A stretch of DNA of 64,000 bases from Bacteroidales bacterium UBA2800. Its GTDB lineage: Bacteria; Bacteroidota; Bacteroidia; Bacteroidales; Paludibacteraceae. The position numbers were made by a program, and so were the translations under genes. The notes beneath the pieces were generated by a model. The model searched no databases. It worked only from the letters and a program-made list of their open reading frames with translations, and was not told the DNA's origin. Below are positions 35,820 to 45,300 of the stretch, piece by piece (positions within the stretch are counted from its first letter, which is position 1; every line of letters starts with the position of its first letter). The stretch spans positions 21,666-85,665 of the forward strand of contig DEHM01000012.1 of the NCBI GenBank assembly GCA_002351925.1, written 5' to 3'.

Positions 35820-38003
35820 ATGAATGTAACTCATGAACAATTGGTAGCTGCGCTGCGTGAGCACTTCGGGTTTGACACGTTCAAGGGCAATCAGGAAGCC
35901 ATTATCGTGAATGTGATGGAGGGCAACGACACGTTTGTGTTGATGCCTACGGGAGGCGGCAAGAGCCTGTGTTATCAGTTGCCGTCGCTGCTGATGGATG
36001 GCGTGGCGATTGTTATCTCGCCGCTGATTGCGCTGATGAAAAACCAGGTGGATGCCATGCGCAACTACTCGGAGGAGGAGGGTGTAGCCCATTTTATCAA
36101 CTCGAGTCTGAGCCGCAGTGAGATCAATGCGGTGCGTGACGATGTGGTAGCCGGCAGGACCAAGTTGCTGTACCTGGCGCCGGAGAGCCTGCAGAAGAAC
36201 GAGAACGTGGACTTTTTGAAGGGTGTGAAGATATCGTTCTATGCCGTAGATGAGGCGCACTGTATCTCCGAGTGGGGACACGACTTCCGTCCGGAGTACA
36301 GCCAGATACGCTCGATGGTGCAACGTATCGGCAAAGCGCCGATCATCGCCCTGACAGCCACAGCTACGCCGAAGGTGCAGAAGGATATTCAGAAGAACCT
36401 GGGTATGCCCGATGCGACCGTCTTCAAGAGCAGTTTCAATCGTCCGAACCTCTATTACGAAGTACGCCAGAAGACAAGCGAAGTGGACAAAGACCTGGTG
36501 CGTTACATCCGCAGCATGGAGGGCAAGAGCGGTATCGTCTATTGCCTGGCGCGCAAGGAAGTGGAAGATCTGGCGGAAGTGCTGAAGGTGAACGGTATCA
36601 GTGCCCGTCCTTACCACGCCGGTATGGATGCAGCGACACGTACGGCCAACCAGGATGCATTCCTCATGGAGGAGTGTCAGGTGATAGTAGCCACTATCGC
36701 GTTCGGCATGGGTATCGACAAGCCGGACGTACGTTTTGTAGTGCACTATGACATCCCGAAATCGCTGGAAGGATACTACCAGGAGACCGGCCGGGCCGGT
36801 CGAGACGGCGGCGAAGGACAGTGTATCTGTTTCTACTCGCCGGACGACATAGAGCGCCTGAGGAAGTTCCAGCAGGGCAAGACGCCGAAGGAGATAGGCA
36901 TCGGCAACCAGTTGCTGTTTGAGACGCAGAGCTATGCAGAGAGTACCATCTGCCGCCGCAAACTACTGTTGCACTATTTCGGCGAGGAATATACGGAGGA
37001 GAAATGCGGTAACTGCGACAACTGCCGAAAGACCTACAAGCAGGTGGATGCAAGCGAGTTGCTGCAACTGGCGCTGGAGACCATCCAGCAGGTGAAGGAG
37101 AAACACCGTGCGGAGCACATCGTCGATATACTGCACGGTAACCAGACGGCAGAGGTGATGAGTTATCACCACGACGAACTGGAGAACTACGGTGCGGCGA
37201 GCGACGAAGAAGAAAGTACGCTCCACGCCATACTCCGTCAGGCTTTGCTGGTAGGCTACCTGAAGAAGGACGTAGACTCCTACGGTGACCTGAAGTTGAC
37301 CAAAGACGGCACGAAATTCATTCGCAAGCCCGGTAAGTTTGAAGTACCGATAGAGGTGCACGACGAGGACGAAGACCTTATGGACGGCGCCGGCGCTACC
37401 TGTGCCGCGGCCGACGAAGTGCTGTTCGCCATCCTGAAAGATATACGCCGTAAGATGGCAAAGAAATGTGACGTACCGCCGTTCGTCATCTTCCAGGACC
37501 CGAGTCTGGAAGCCATGGCAACCACCTACCCCATCACGATGGAGGAACTGCTGACAATCCCTGGCGTGGGTGTAGCCAAAGCCAAACGCTACGGCGATGA
37601 GTTCCTGCGTGTCATCAAGGAGTATGTGGAGGAGAACGAGATCATCCGTCCCGACGACCTGCGTATCCGTACGGTAGCCAAGAAATCGACCCGCAAACGT
37701 CAGATCATCCAGGCGATAGACCGTCGTGTGGATCTGGATGACCTGGCAGAGAGCTGCGGTATGTCGATGGAGGAAATGATGGACGAGCTGGAGGCGATTG
37801 TGTTCAGCGGAACGAAGATCAATATCAACTACTTCATCAAAGAGGTGCTCGATCCCGACGAGGAGGAAGAGATATACGAGTATTTCAAGAACGCCGACAA
37901 CGACAATATCAAGTTGGCCATGGAGGAACTGGGCGAAGACTACTACGACGAGATGCACGTGCGACTCGTACGACTCAAGTTCCACTGCGACCTGGGTAAC
38001 TAA
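35820..38003 (+). CDS. recQ: ATP-dependent DNA helicase RecQ
   Basis: A 727-residue RecQ helicase (3'-5' unwinding in recombination and fork repair). Walker A MPTGGGKS at 42-49, DEAH box near 144-147, the aromatic loop GHDFRPEY, helicase C-domain with GRAGRDG, a Zn-binding set of Cys (C...EKCGNCDNC near 377-402), RQC winged helix, and an HRDC-like domain (PITMEELLTIPGVG) around 530-600. The end is longer than in E. coli RecQ, with an extra helical domain. ATG at 35820 follows the promoter. Confidence 0.95.
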   Translation: MNVTHEQLVAALREHFGFDTFKGNQEAIIVNVMEGNDTFVLMPTGGGKSLCYQLPSLLMDGVAIVISPLIALMKNQVDAMRNYSEEEGVAHFINSSLSRSEINAVRDDVVAGRTKLLYLAPESLQKNENVDFLKGVKISFYAVDEAHCISEWGHDFRPEYSQIRSMVQRIGKAPIIALTATATPKVQKDIQKNLGMPDATVFKSSFNRPNLYYEVRQKTSEVDKDLVRYIRSMEGKSGIVYCLARKEVEDLAEVLKVNGISARPYHAGMDAATRTANQDAFLMEECQVIVATIAFGMGIDKPDVRFVVHYDIPKSLEGYYQETGRAGRDGGEGQCICFYSPDDIERLRKFQQGKTPKEIGIGNQLLFETQSYAESTICRRKLLLHYFGEEYTEEKCGNCDNCRKTYKQVDASELLQLALETIQQVKEKHRAEHIVDILHGNQTAEVMSYHHDELENYGAASDEEESTLHAILRQALLVGYLKKDVDSYGDLKLTKDGTKFIRKPGKFEVPIEVHDEDEDLMDGAGATCAAADEVLFAILKDIRRKMAKKCDVPPFVIFQDPSLEAMATTYPITMEELLTIPGVGVAKAKRYGDEFLRVIKEYVEENEIIRPDDLRIRTVAKKSTRKRQIIQAIDRRVDLDDLAESCGMSMEEMMDELEAIVFSGTKININYFIKEVLDPDEEEEIYEYFKNADNDNIKLAMEELGEDYYDEMHVRLVRLKFHCDLGN

Positions 38004-38032
38004 CCGGAGAGAGCTTCCTGAGGCGCTTAGCT

Positions 38033-39340
38033 ATGCAGAAAGGAGTTATTGATTTTATCACGCTTGGGTGCTCGAAGAACCTGGTAGATGCAGAGCGAGT
38101 GATGCGGCAGTTGGAGGCGGCAGGCTGGCGTTGTGTGCATGACGCGGAAGAACCCAAAGGGGAGATATGCGTCATCAACACCTGCGGATTTATCGGCGAC
38201 GCCAAAGAGGAGAGCATCAATATGATACTCCGCATGGCCGAACGAAAGAAAAAAGGGAAGCTGAGGACGCTGATAGTGATGGGCTGCCTGAGCGAACGCT
38301 ATCGGGCAGAACTGGAGGCAGAGTTGCCGGAGGTGGATGCCTACTACGGCAAGTTCGACTTTGAAAAGATTTTAGAAGGCCTAGGTCGTCCCAGGGATCC
38401 TAGGTGTCATAGTTTTGAGCGCAAACTCACTACCCCCTCCCACTATGCGTACCTCAAAATATCGGAGGGTTGCAACCGGATGTGTTCGTACTGCGCCATC
38501 CCGCTCATCACGGGACGGCACACGAGCCGACCGAAAGGGGAGATACTGGAGGAAGTACGCTGGCTGGTGAGCCAAGGCGTGAAAGAACTGAACGTCATTG
38601 CGCAAGACCTGAGCAGCTACGGACTGGATCTGGAGCATCGACATATGTTGCCGGAGTTGATAGAAGAGATAGCGCAGATAGAGGGCGTGGAATGGATACG
38701 GCTCCATTATGCCTATCCGACTGACTTCCCCGAAGAACTGCTCGACGTGATGGCGCGGCACGCGAACGTGTGCAAGTATCTGGACATCGCGCTGCAGCAT
38801 TGCACGGACCACATGCTCAGCCTCATGCGGCGCCATATTACGCAGGCAGAGCAAGATGCCCTCATCCGCAAGATTCGCGAAAGGGTACCGGGTATCTGCA
38901 TTCGCACGACGCTGCTGGTAGGACATCCCGGCGAGACGGAAGAAGATTTTGAGGAGCTGAAGGCCTGGACAAAAGAGATGCAATTTGACAGAATGGGCTG
39001 TTTCGCCTACTCCGACGAGGAGGGCACCTACGCCAACAGGCACTACAAGGACGATATCCCTCAGGAGGTGAAAGAGCAGCGTGTGGCCGAACTAATGGCG
39101 CTGCAGCAAGAGATCAGTGCAGCGAAGATGGCTCAGAAAGTGGGCACTATCGAGCGCGTGATCATCGACCGGCAGGAAGGCGACTACCTGATAGGCCGCA
39201 CCCAACAGGACAGTCCGGAAGTGGACTGCGAAGTGTTGATTGAGGTACAAAGGACAAAGGACAAGGTACAAGTAGGCGACTTCGTGAATGTGAAGATCAC
39301 CAAAGCAGAAGAATTTGATTTATACGGAATACTATGTTAA
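38033..39340 (+). CDS. rimO: Ribosomal protein S12 methylthiotransferase RimO
   Basis: A 435-residue radical-SAM enzyme that methylthiolates Asp of ribosomal protein S12. N-terminal iron-sulfur domain begins FITLGCSKNLVDAE; radical-SAM cysteines CNRMCSYC at about 147-154; TRAM domain near the C-terminus. Two short stretches look like repeat insertions: bases 38383-38407, with paired CCTAGG, and 39245-39276, with repeated AAGGACA. Both keep the frame. Its stop overlaps the HU gene start by 7 bases. Confidence 0.94.
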   Translation: MQKGVIDFITLGCSKNLVDAERVMRQLEAAGWRCVHDAEEPKGEICVINTCGFIGDAKEESINMILRMAERKKKGKLRTLIVMGCLSERYRAELEAELPEVDAYYGKFDFEKILEGLGRPRDPRCHSFERKLTTPSHYAYLKISEGCNRMCSYCAIPLITGRHTSRPKGEILEEVRWLVSQGVKELNVIAQDLSSYGLDLEHRHMLPELIEEIAQIEGVEWIRLHYAYPTDFPEELLDVMARHANVCKYLDIALQHCTDHMLSLMRRHITQAEQDALIRKIRERVPGICIRTTLLVGHPGETEEDFEELKAWTKEMQFDRMGCFAYSDEEGTYANRHYKDDIPQEVKEQRVAELMALQQEISAAKMAQKVGTIERVIIDRQEGDYLIGRTQQDSPEVDCEVLIEVQRTKDKVQVGDFVNVKITKAEEFDLYGILC

Positions 39341-39606
39341 CAAAAGAACTGATCGGCAATATCGCCGATGCGACGGGGCTGAGCAAGAAACGCGTAGAGG
39401 AGTTGCTCACCGCCAATAACGCCATCATGCGCGAGAAGCTGGTAGCCGGACAGGCTATCCAGCTGCAGGGCCTGGGCACCCTGGAGACCAAAGAGCGCAA
39501 AGAGCGTACGATAGTCCATCCGCGAACGGGTGAACGGAGTGTAGTGCCGGCGAAGAGCCAAGTGGTTTTCCGACCGGTAGCCAATATTAAGAACGAACTG
39601 AAATAA
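39334..39606 (+). CDS. HU-family DNA-binding protein
   Basis: A 90-residue HU/IHF-like protein: LTKELIGNIADATGLSKKRVEELL, then QLQGLGTLETKERKERTIVHPRTGER, the DNA-grasping arm. Somewhat short of classical HU conservation (no strict RNP motif), as is common for the additional HU paralogues of Bacteroidales. It directly precedes a HU-LysM fusion, which suggests the two may pair. Confidence 0.85.
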   Translation: MLTKELIGNIADATGLSKKRVEELLTANNAIMREKLVAGQAIQLQGLGTLETKERKERTIVHPRTGERSVVPAKSQVVFRPVANIKNELK

Positions 39607-39610
39607 CGTC

Positions 39611-40666
39611 ATGGGAAATAAACTCAGTTGGACCGAATTGCGTCGTCTGCTGGCACAACGTGCGGGCAGCAATGAGAAGGAAGCAACGCTGTTTCTGACG
39701 GCTTTTAACACCGAACTCATCAAGGCGCTGAAACGCGACAAGCAAGTAAAGATCAACGGCCTGGGCATCTTCAAGCTGCAGGCCGTAGCGCCGCGTAAGA
39801 GTGTGAATGTGTCGACCGGCGAGCAAATCACGATAGAGGGCTACAACAAGATTGTCTTTGCACCCGAAGCGGGTGTGAAAGAGCTGGTGGCTCAGGGACC
39901 GCAAGAGAACGAAGAAATCACGCCGCTGAAGAAACTGGGCGAACAAGCCGAAGAGATCGTCGATATACTGGCCGACCTGGGCCAGTCGCCCTCCGGAGAA
40001 ATAACGCCGGAAGCGCCCGTAGCGGAAGAACCTGTCGTAGAAACACCTGCGCCGGAAGAACCCGTCGTAGAAACACCCGCGCCGGAACCTATTCCTGCGC
40101 CGGAGCCGGTAGTAGAAGCGCCGCAACCGACGGTACACGAAGCGCCTAAGAAAACGCAGCCGCAGCCGAAGAAATACCACTTCCTGCGCGACACGCTGAT
40201 CACCGTGCTGATTCTGCTGTTGATACTGGCCGGCGGCTATTATTTCCTACGCACGCAGATAGCCTCTATCCTGCAGAACCTGCTGCAGCCGCAGCCGACG
40301 GAGCAAGTGGCGCAACCTGCGCCGGAAGAACCCGTAGCGGAAACACCTGCGCCTGCAGAGGAGGTACAGTCCAAAGACACCGTGCCTCTGGAGCCGATCT
40401 TCTACGAAGATCTCATCACCATCGAGAAGATCCGCAGCGGTAGCCGCCTGACCTGGATGGCCAAGCGTTACTATGGCGATAAGATGTACTGGCCGTACCT
40501 CTACGATGCCAACCGCGACCGGATTACTAACCCGAGTGACATAGCAATAGGTACGCCGATACGTGTACCGCGCCTGACGGCGGAACAAATGGATACGACG
40601 ATAGAGCGTTCGCGTCTGAGGCTGGAACAGCTGACGCGCGAAGCACAAGAAGCGTGCAAGAACTGA
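39611..40666 (+). CDS. HU-domain protein with transmembrane helix and C-terminal LysM
   Basis: A 351-residue fusion. Residues 1-95 are an HU-like fold (WTELRRLLAQRAGSNEKEATLFLTAFN, VKINGLGIFKLQAVAPRKSVNV). Residues about 135-180 hold Pro-Glu-Val repeats (EEPVVETPAP), then a single transmembrane helix about 199-216 (LITVLILLLILAGGYYF), another PAPEEP stretch, and a LysM-like domain at 270-320 (SRLTWMAKRYYGDKMYWPYLY). The layout would put the HU part in the cytoplasm and the glycan-binding part in the periplasm. A link between nucleoid and wall is an inference. Confidence 0.8.
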   Translation: MGNKLSWTELRRLLAQRAGSNEKEATLFLTAFNTELIKALKRDKQVKINGLGIFKLQAVAPRKSVNVSTGEQITIEGYNKIVFAPEAGVKELVAQGPQENEEITPLKKLGEQAEEIVDILADLGQSPSGEITPEAPVAEEPVVETPAPEEPVVETPAPEPIPAPEPVVEAPQPTVHEAPKKTQPQPKKYHFLRDTLITVLILLLILAGGYYFLRTQIASILQNLLQPQPTEQVAQPAPEEPVAETPAPAEEVQSKDTVPLEPIFYEDLITIEKIRSGSRLTWMAKRYYGDKMYWPYLYDANRDRITNPSDIAIGTPIRVPRLTAEQMDTTIERSRLRLEQLTREAQEACKN

Positions 40667-43395
40667 TACACATAGAAGGAGCAGACACCCACAACCTCAA
40701 ACATATCTCTGTAGATATACCACGCAACCGACTGGTGGTGGTGACGGGTGTGAGTGGCAGCGGCAAGAGTTCGCTGGCTTTCGACACGTTGTATGCCGAA
40801 GGTCAGCGACGCTATGTGGAGAGCCTGAGTGCATACGCCCGTCAGTTCATGGGACGCATGCAGAAGCCGGAGGTGGAGCGTATCGACGGTATCCCCCCTG
40901 CTATCGCTATCCAGCAGAAAGTGAGCAGCCGTAACCCGCGTTCCACCGTGGGTACGGTGACCGAGACATACGACTACCTGAAACTTCTTTACGCGCGCGT
41001 TGGACATACGTACTCGCCCGTGAGCGGAGAAGAAGTACGACGCAACACGATACGCGACGTGGTCAGCTACATGGAGGCGCAGCCCATAGGCACACGCCTG
41101 TACCTGCTCAGCCCGATTGTGTTGCCGGAAGGCCGCACGCTGCGCGAACAGTTGGCTATCTGGATGAGCCAGGGTTTCAGTCGACTCATGATAAGCGGCG
41201 ACACGGTGCGGCTGGAGGCCGACACCTGGAAAGAAGCGGAAGGCAAAGAGGCCTACCTGCTGGTAGACCGTATCGTGGTGGACCACGAGCAGGCGACCAG
41301 CAACCGTTTTGCCGACAGTGTGCAGACGGCGTTTTTCGAGGGCCAGGGCGAGTGCCAGGTACACGTACAAAAAGACAACGTACCGCGAATCAAAGTGTTC
41401 TCCGAGCGCTTCGAGGCCGACGGCATCCGATTTGTGGAACCCAGCGAACACCTCTTCGACTTCAACAGCCCGATAGGCGCCTGCCCGGAGTGCAAAGGCT
41501 TCGGCAATGTGATAGGTATCGACCCTGATCTGGTAGTGCCCGACAAGTCGAAATCTATCTACGAAGGGGCTATCGCCTGCTGGCACGGCGAGAAAATGAG
41601 TCTGTGGAACGACGAACTTGTGTACAACGCCGCAAAGTTCGACTTCCCCATCCACACGCCTTTCTATGCGCTGACGCCGGAGCAGAAACATCTGATATGG
41701 ACGGGCAACGCCTATTTCCGCGGCTTGCACGCTTTCTTCAAAGAACTGGAGGACAAGCAGTACAGCAAGATACAATACCGCGTCATGCTGGCGCGCTACC
41801 GCGGCAAAACGACTTGTCCGGTGTGCCACGGAGCACGTCTGCGTCAGGAGGCCGAGTATGTGCTGGTGGGCGGTAAGAGCATCCAGCAACTGTGCGCGAT
41901 GTCTATCACCGAGTTGGCCGAGTGGTTCGAGCACTTGCAACTCAACGAAACGGAGCAACAGACCGCCGAGATGCTGCTCGTAGAGATACGCAACCGCCTG
42001 CAGTTCATGCAGGACGTCGGGCTGGGCTATCTGACGCTCAACCGGATGAGCAGCACGCTCTCAGGCGGCGAGAGCCAGCGTATCAGCCTGGCCAAATCGC
42101 TGGGCAGCAGTCTGGTGGGCTCGCTCTACGTGCTTGACGAACCGTCGATAGGTCTGCACCCGCGCGACACCGAACGGCTGATACATGTACTCAAAGAGCT
42201 GCGCGACCTGGGCAACACCATCGTGGTCGTGGAGCATGACGAAGATATCATCGCCGCGGCCGACGAGATCATCGAGATAGGCCCTGCGGCAGGACGCCAC
42301 GGCGGAGAGATAGTCTACCAGGGTAAGCCGCGTATGGATCAGTTCAGCTACACGCTGCCCGCACAGCGGCGCCGCTGGAGCAACTATATCCAGATTGACG
42401 GCGCCTGCGAGAACAACCTGCAGAACCTCACGGTGCGTTTCCCGCTCAACGTCATGACGGTCGTGACGGGTGTGAGTGGCAGCGGTAAGTCGAGTCTGGT
42501 GAGCAAAGTGCTCTACCCGGCCCTGAAGAAACACTACGGAGGCGTCTTTGCCGAGCACACCGGCGACTTCGGCAACCTGAGCGGCAGCCTGCACCTGGCG
42601 CACGACATCGAGTTCGTCGATCAGAACCCGCTGAGCCGCTCGAGTCGCAGCAATCCGGTGACCTACCTCAAGGCCTACGACGAGATACGCCGGCTCTATG
42701 CCGAGCAGCCGCTGGCCAAGCAACTGGGGCTGACGCCTGCCCATTTCTCGTTCAACACCCCCGGCGGGCGTTGCGAGACTTGTCAGGGCGAAGGTACCAT
42801 CACCATCGAGATGCAGTTCATGGCCGACCTGGTGCTGGAGTGCGAACAGTGTCACGGCCGCCGGTTCAAACAAGACATACTGGACGTGCACTACCGCGGC
42901 AAGTCCATCTACGACGTGCTCTGTATGACGGTCAACCAGGCGGTGGAGTTCTTCTCCGAAGACCCGGAATGTAAGAAAATCGTCAAGCGGCTCAAGCCTT
43001 TGCAAGAAGTCGGTATCGGCTACGTACAACTCGGCCAGAGCAGCAGCACCCTGTCGGGCGGCGAGAGTCAGCGTGTGAAGCTGGCGTCGTTCCTGGCGCA
43101 GGAGGACAGCCGGTCGATGATCTTCGTCTTCGACGAGCCGACAACAGGTCTGCACCACAAGGATATCGACGTGCTGCTCCGGGCCCTCAACCGACTGATC
43201 AGCAAGGGCCACACGGTCATCATCATCGAGCATAACCCGGCCGTCATCCTGGCTGCCGACCACGTCATCGACCTTGGACCGGAAGGCGGTAACGACGGCG
43301 GACGTATCGTAGCGGAAGGTACGCCGGAAGAGATCATGAACAATCCGACAAGCTATACGGGCAAATACCTCGCCCGACTCAAAGAAAGACTATGA
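40654..43395 (+). CDS. uvrA: Excinuclease ABC subunit UvrA
   Basis: A 913-residue UvrA, damage sensor of nucleotide excision repair. Two ABC modules: Walker A TGVSGSGKSS at 31-40 and about 606; signatures LSGGESQRISLAKS near 468 and LSGGESQRVKLASF near 798. Zinc-finger Cys pairs CPEC/CPVC in the first half and CETCQGEG/CEQCHGRR in the second. The start is GTG at 40654, 13 bases inside the preceding gene; no ATG fits the conserved beginning HIEGADTHNLKHI. Confidence 0.95.
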   Translation: MQELIHIEGADTHNLKHISVDIPRNRLVVVTGVSGSGKSSLAFDTLYAEGQRRYVESLSAYARQFMGRMQKPEVERIDGIPPAIAIQQKVSSRNPRSTVGTVTETYDYLKLLYARVGHTYSPVSGEEVRRNTIRDVVSYMEAQPIGTRLYLLSPIVLPEGRTLREQLAIWMSQGFSRLMISGDTVRLEADTWKEAEGKEAYLLVDRIVVDHEQATSNRFADSVQTAFFEGQGECQVHVQKDNVPRIKVFSERFEADGIRFVEPSEHLFDFNSPIGACPECKGFGNVIGIDPDLVVPDKSKSIYEGAIACWHGEKMSLWNDELVYNAAKFDFPIHTPFYALTPEQKHLIWTGNAYFRGLHAFFKELEDKQYSKIQYRVMLARYRGKTTCPVCHGARLRQEAEYVLVGGKSIQQLCAMSITELAEWFEHLQLNETEQQTAEMLLVEIRNRLQFMQDVGLGYLTLNRMSSTLSGGESQRISLAKSLGSSLVGSLYVLDEPSIGLHPRDTERLIHVLKELRDLGNTIVVVEHDEDIIAAADEIIEIGPAAGRHGGEIVYQGKPRMDQFSYTLPAQRRRWSNYIQIDGACENNLQNLTVRFPLNVMTVVTGVSGSGKSSLVSKVLYPALKKHYGGVFAEHTGDFGNLSGSLHLAHDIEFVDQNPLSRSSRSNPVTYLKAYDEIRRLYAEQPLAKQLGLTPAHFSFNTPGGRCETCQGEGTITIEMQFMADLVLECEQCHGRRFKQDILDVHYRGKSIYDVLCMTVNQAVEFFSEDPECKKIVKRLKPLQEVGIGYVQLGQSSSTLSGGESQRVKLASFLAQEDSRSMIFVFDEPTTGLHHKDIDVLLRALNRLISKGHTVIIIEHNPAVILAADHVIDLGPEGGNDGGRIVAEGTPEEIMNNPTSYTGKYLARLKERL

Positions 43396-45296
43396 AGAAA
43401 ACAACGATGCAATATTTGCCGCCCTGGGGTGTGTTGATGCTGGATATGCTACTCTGTACGATAGCATTCTGGCTCAGTGTGTGGATAGGAAGCGGCATCT
43501 TCGACTACCAGTCGATAGGCCGAGCTGTCCTGCCTCTAGGCTATCAGTATCTGCTGGTGATGACGCTCCAGTTCCTCGCGTTCTGGGCGTTCCATTCCTA
43601 CATGGGAATACTGCGTTATTCCACCTTCGTGGACACTGTCAAGATCCTACTTGCTAACACCATCACCGGCTTGCTGGCCGTGCTGTTCAACCTGAGCGTG
43701 CAGTATCTGACAGGCAGTCACCCTTTGCTCAACACCGTGCTGGCTTTCTATGTCCTGCTGGCTTTCGTGCTGCTCTTCTGCCTCCGCGTGGGAGTGAAGA
43801 CGATCAGCGAGTGGGTGCAGCGCGGTGCAGGCAGTCCGCGTGTGCTCATCTACGGTACCAAATATGCGGGAGTGGCTATCGCCGACATGCTCCGTTCGGC
43901 CGGCAATATTCCCTATCGCCCCGTGGCTTTCATCAGCGACAACCCCAAACGCACCAGCTATGAGGTAGCCGGTCTGCCGGTGAAGATGCTCAACGACAAA
44001 CTCTTCGACTGGATGGAGACACGCGGCATCAAGCACGTTATCGTCTCGCCGCTTAAGATGAAAGAGATCAACCCGGCCAAGGACCTGCAGGTCTTCATCG
44101 ACCATAACATCTGCATCCTCACCACGCCCTATTTCACGCCCGTAGAGGACACCGAGCATATTGACGCGCAACGTATCGGCCGTATCGATGCCATCCGTAT
44201 CGAGGATCTGCTGGAGCGGCCGGAAATCAATATCAATACCGACAACCTGCAGCAACACCTGCACGACAAAGTCTTGCTCATCAGCGGTGCGGCAGGCAGC
44301 ATCGGCAGCGAATTGGTGCGTCAGGTACAACTCTACCGTCCGCGGGTTACCATCCTTCTGGACATCGCCGAGTCGCCCTTGCACGACCTCTCGCTCGAAC
44401 TGAAAACCAAGTATCCTGACGCCCGCTTCATCGCCGTCATCGCCGATGTGCGCAACCGCGAACGGCTGGAGCAGGTGTTCCGCGAGATGCGTCCCGACAT
44501 CGTCTACCATGCCGCCGCCTACAAGCACGTGCCGCTTATGGAAGACTACCCCAACGAGGCCATCCTGGCCAACGTGCTCGGCACCAAGAACATGGCCGAC
44601 CTGGCCGTCAAATACGGCGTTCAACGCTTTGTGATGATATCCACCGACAAGGCCGTCAACCCCACCAATATCATGGGCGCCAGCAAGCGTATCGCCGAGA
44701 TCTACGTGCAGTCGCTCTTCCGCAAGCTATACGCCAAAGATCCCGACTGCACCAAGTTCATCACCACCCGTTTCGGCAATGTGCTGGGCAGCAACGGCTC
44801 GGTGATCCCTTATTTCCGCAAGCAGATAGCGGCCGGAGGGCCTGTCACGGTCACCCATCCCGACATCATCCGCTATTTCATGACTATCCCCGAAGCCTGC
44901 TGCCTTGTCATGGAAGCCGGCACACTGGGCAAAGGCGGCGAGATATTTGTCTTCGACATGGGACGGCCCGTCAAGATACTCGACTTGGCGCGCAACATGA
45001 TTCGCCTGGCCGGCTATCAGCCCGAGGTGGACATCCCTATCGTCTTCACCGGCCTGCGTCCCGGAGAGAAACTCTACGAAGAACTGCTCAACCAGAAAGA
45101 GTCGACGCTGCCTACCGAGAACAGCAAGATCATGATTGCCCGCGTACGGGAGTTCGACTTCGACGAAGTGAGCGGACAGATAGATACCCTCATTGCTACC
45201 GGCCGCCAGGACAAGCCTTTCCTCACTGTCAAGCAGATGAAACAACTGGTACCGGAGTTCATCAGCAAAAACTCTATTTACGAACAACTCGACTAA
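43392..45296 (+). CDS. Membrane-bound UDP-sugar 4,6-dehydratase (WbpM/CapD-like)
   Basis: A 634-residue polysaccharide-biosynthesis enzyme. Four transmembrane helices in residues 12-130, a CoA-binding-like Rossmann part (VLIYGTKYAGVAIADML), then the extended-SDR catalytic domain with SGAAGSIGSEL near 297. The active-site region STDKAVNPTNIMGASKR near 416 has Met where short SDRs have Tyr, as known for WbpM-type enzymes. It likely makes 4-keto-6-deoxy-HexNAc for surface glycan. ATG overlaps the uvrA stop (ATGA). Confidence 0.9.
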   Translation: MKKTTMQYLPPWGVLMLDMLLCTIAFWLSVWIGSGIFDYQSIGRAVLPLGYQYLLVMTLQFLAFWAFHSYMGILRYSTFVDTVKILLANTITGLLAVLFNLSVQYLTGSHPLLNTVLAFYVLLAFVLLFCLRVGVKTISEWVQRGAGSPRVLIYGTKYAGVAIADMLRSAGNIPYRPVAFISDNPKRTSYEVAGLPVKMLNDKLFDWMETRGIKHVIVSPLKMKEINPAKDLQVFIDHNICILTTPYFTPVEDTEHIDAQRIGRIDAIRIEDLLERPEININTDNLQQHLHDKVLLISGAAGSIGSELVRQVQLYRPRVTILLDIAESPLHDLSLELKTKYPDARFIAVIADVRNRERLEQVFREMRPDIVYHAAAYKHVPLMEDYPNEAILANVLGTKNMADLAVKYGVQRFVMISTDKAVNPTNIMGASKRIAEIYVQSLFRKLYAKDPDCTKFITTRFGNVLGSNGSVIPYFRKQIAAGGPVTVTHPDIIRYFMTIPEACCLVMEAGTLGKGGEIFVFDMGRPVKILDLARNMIRLAGYQPEVDIPIVFTGLRPGEKLYEELLNQKESTLPTENSKIMIARVREFDFDEVSGQIDTLIATGRQDKPFLTVKQMKQLVPEFISKNSIYEQLD

Positions 45297-45300
45297 ACAG

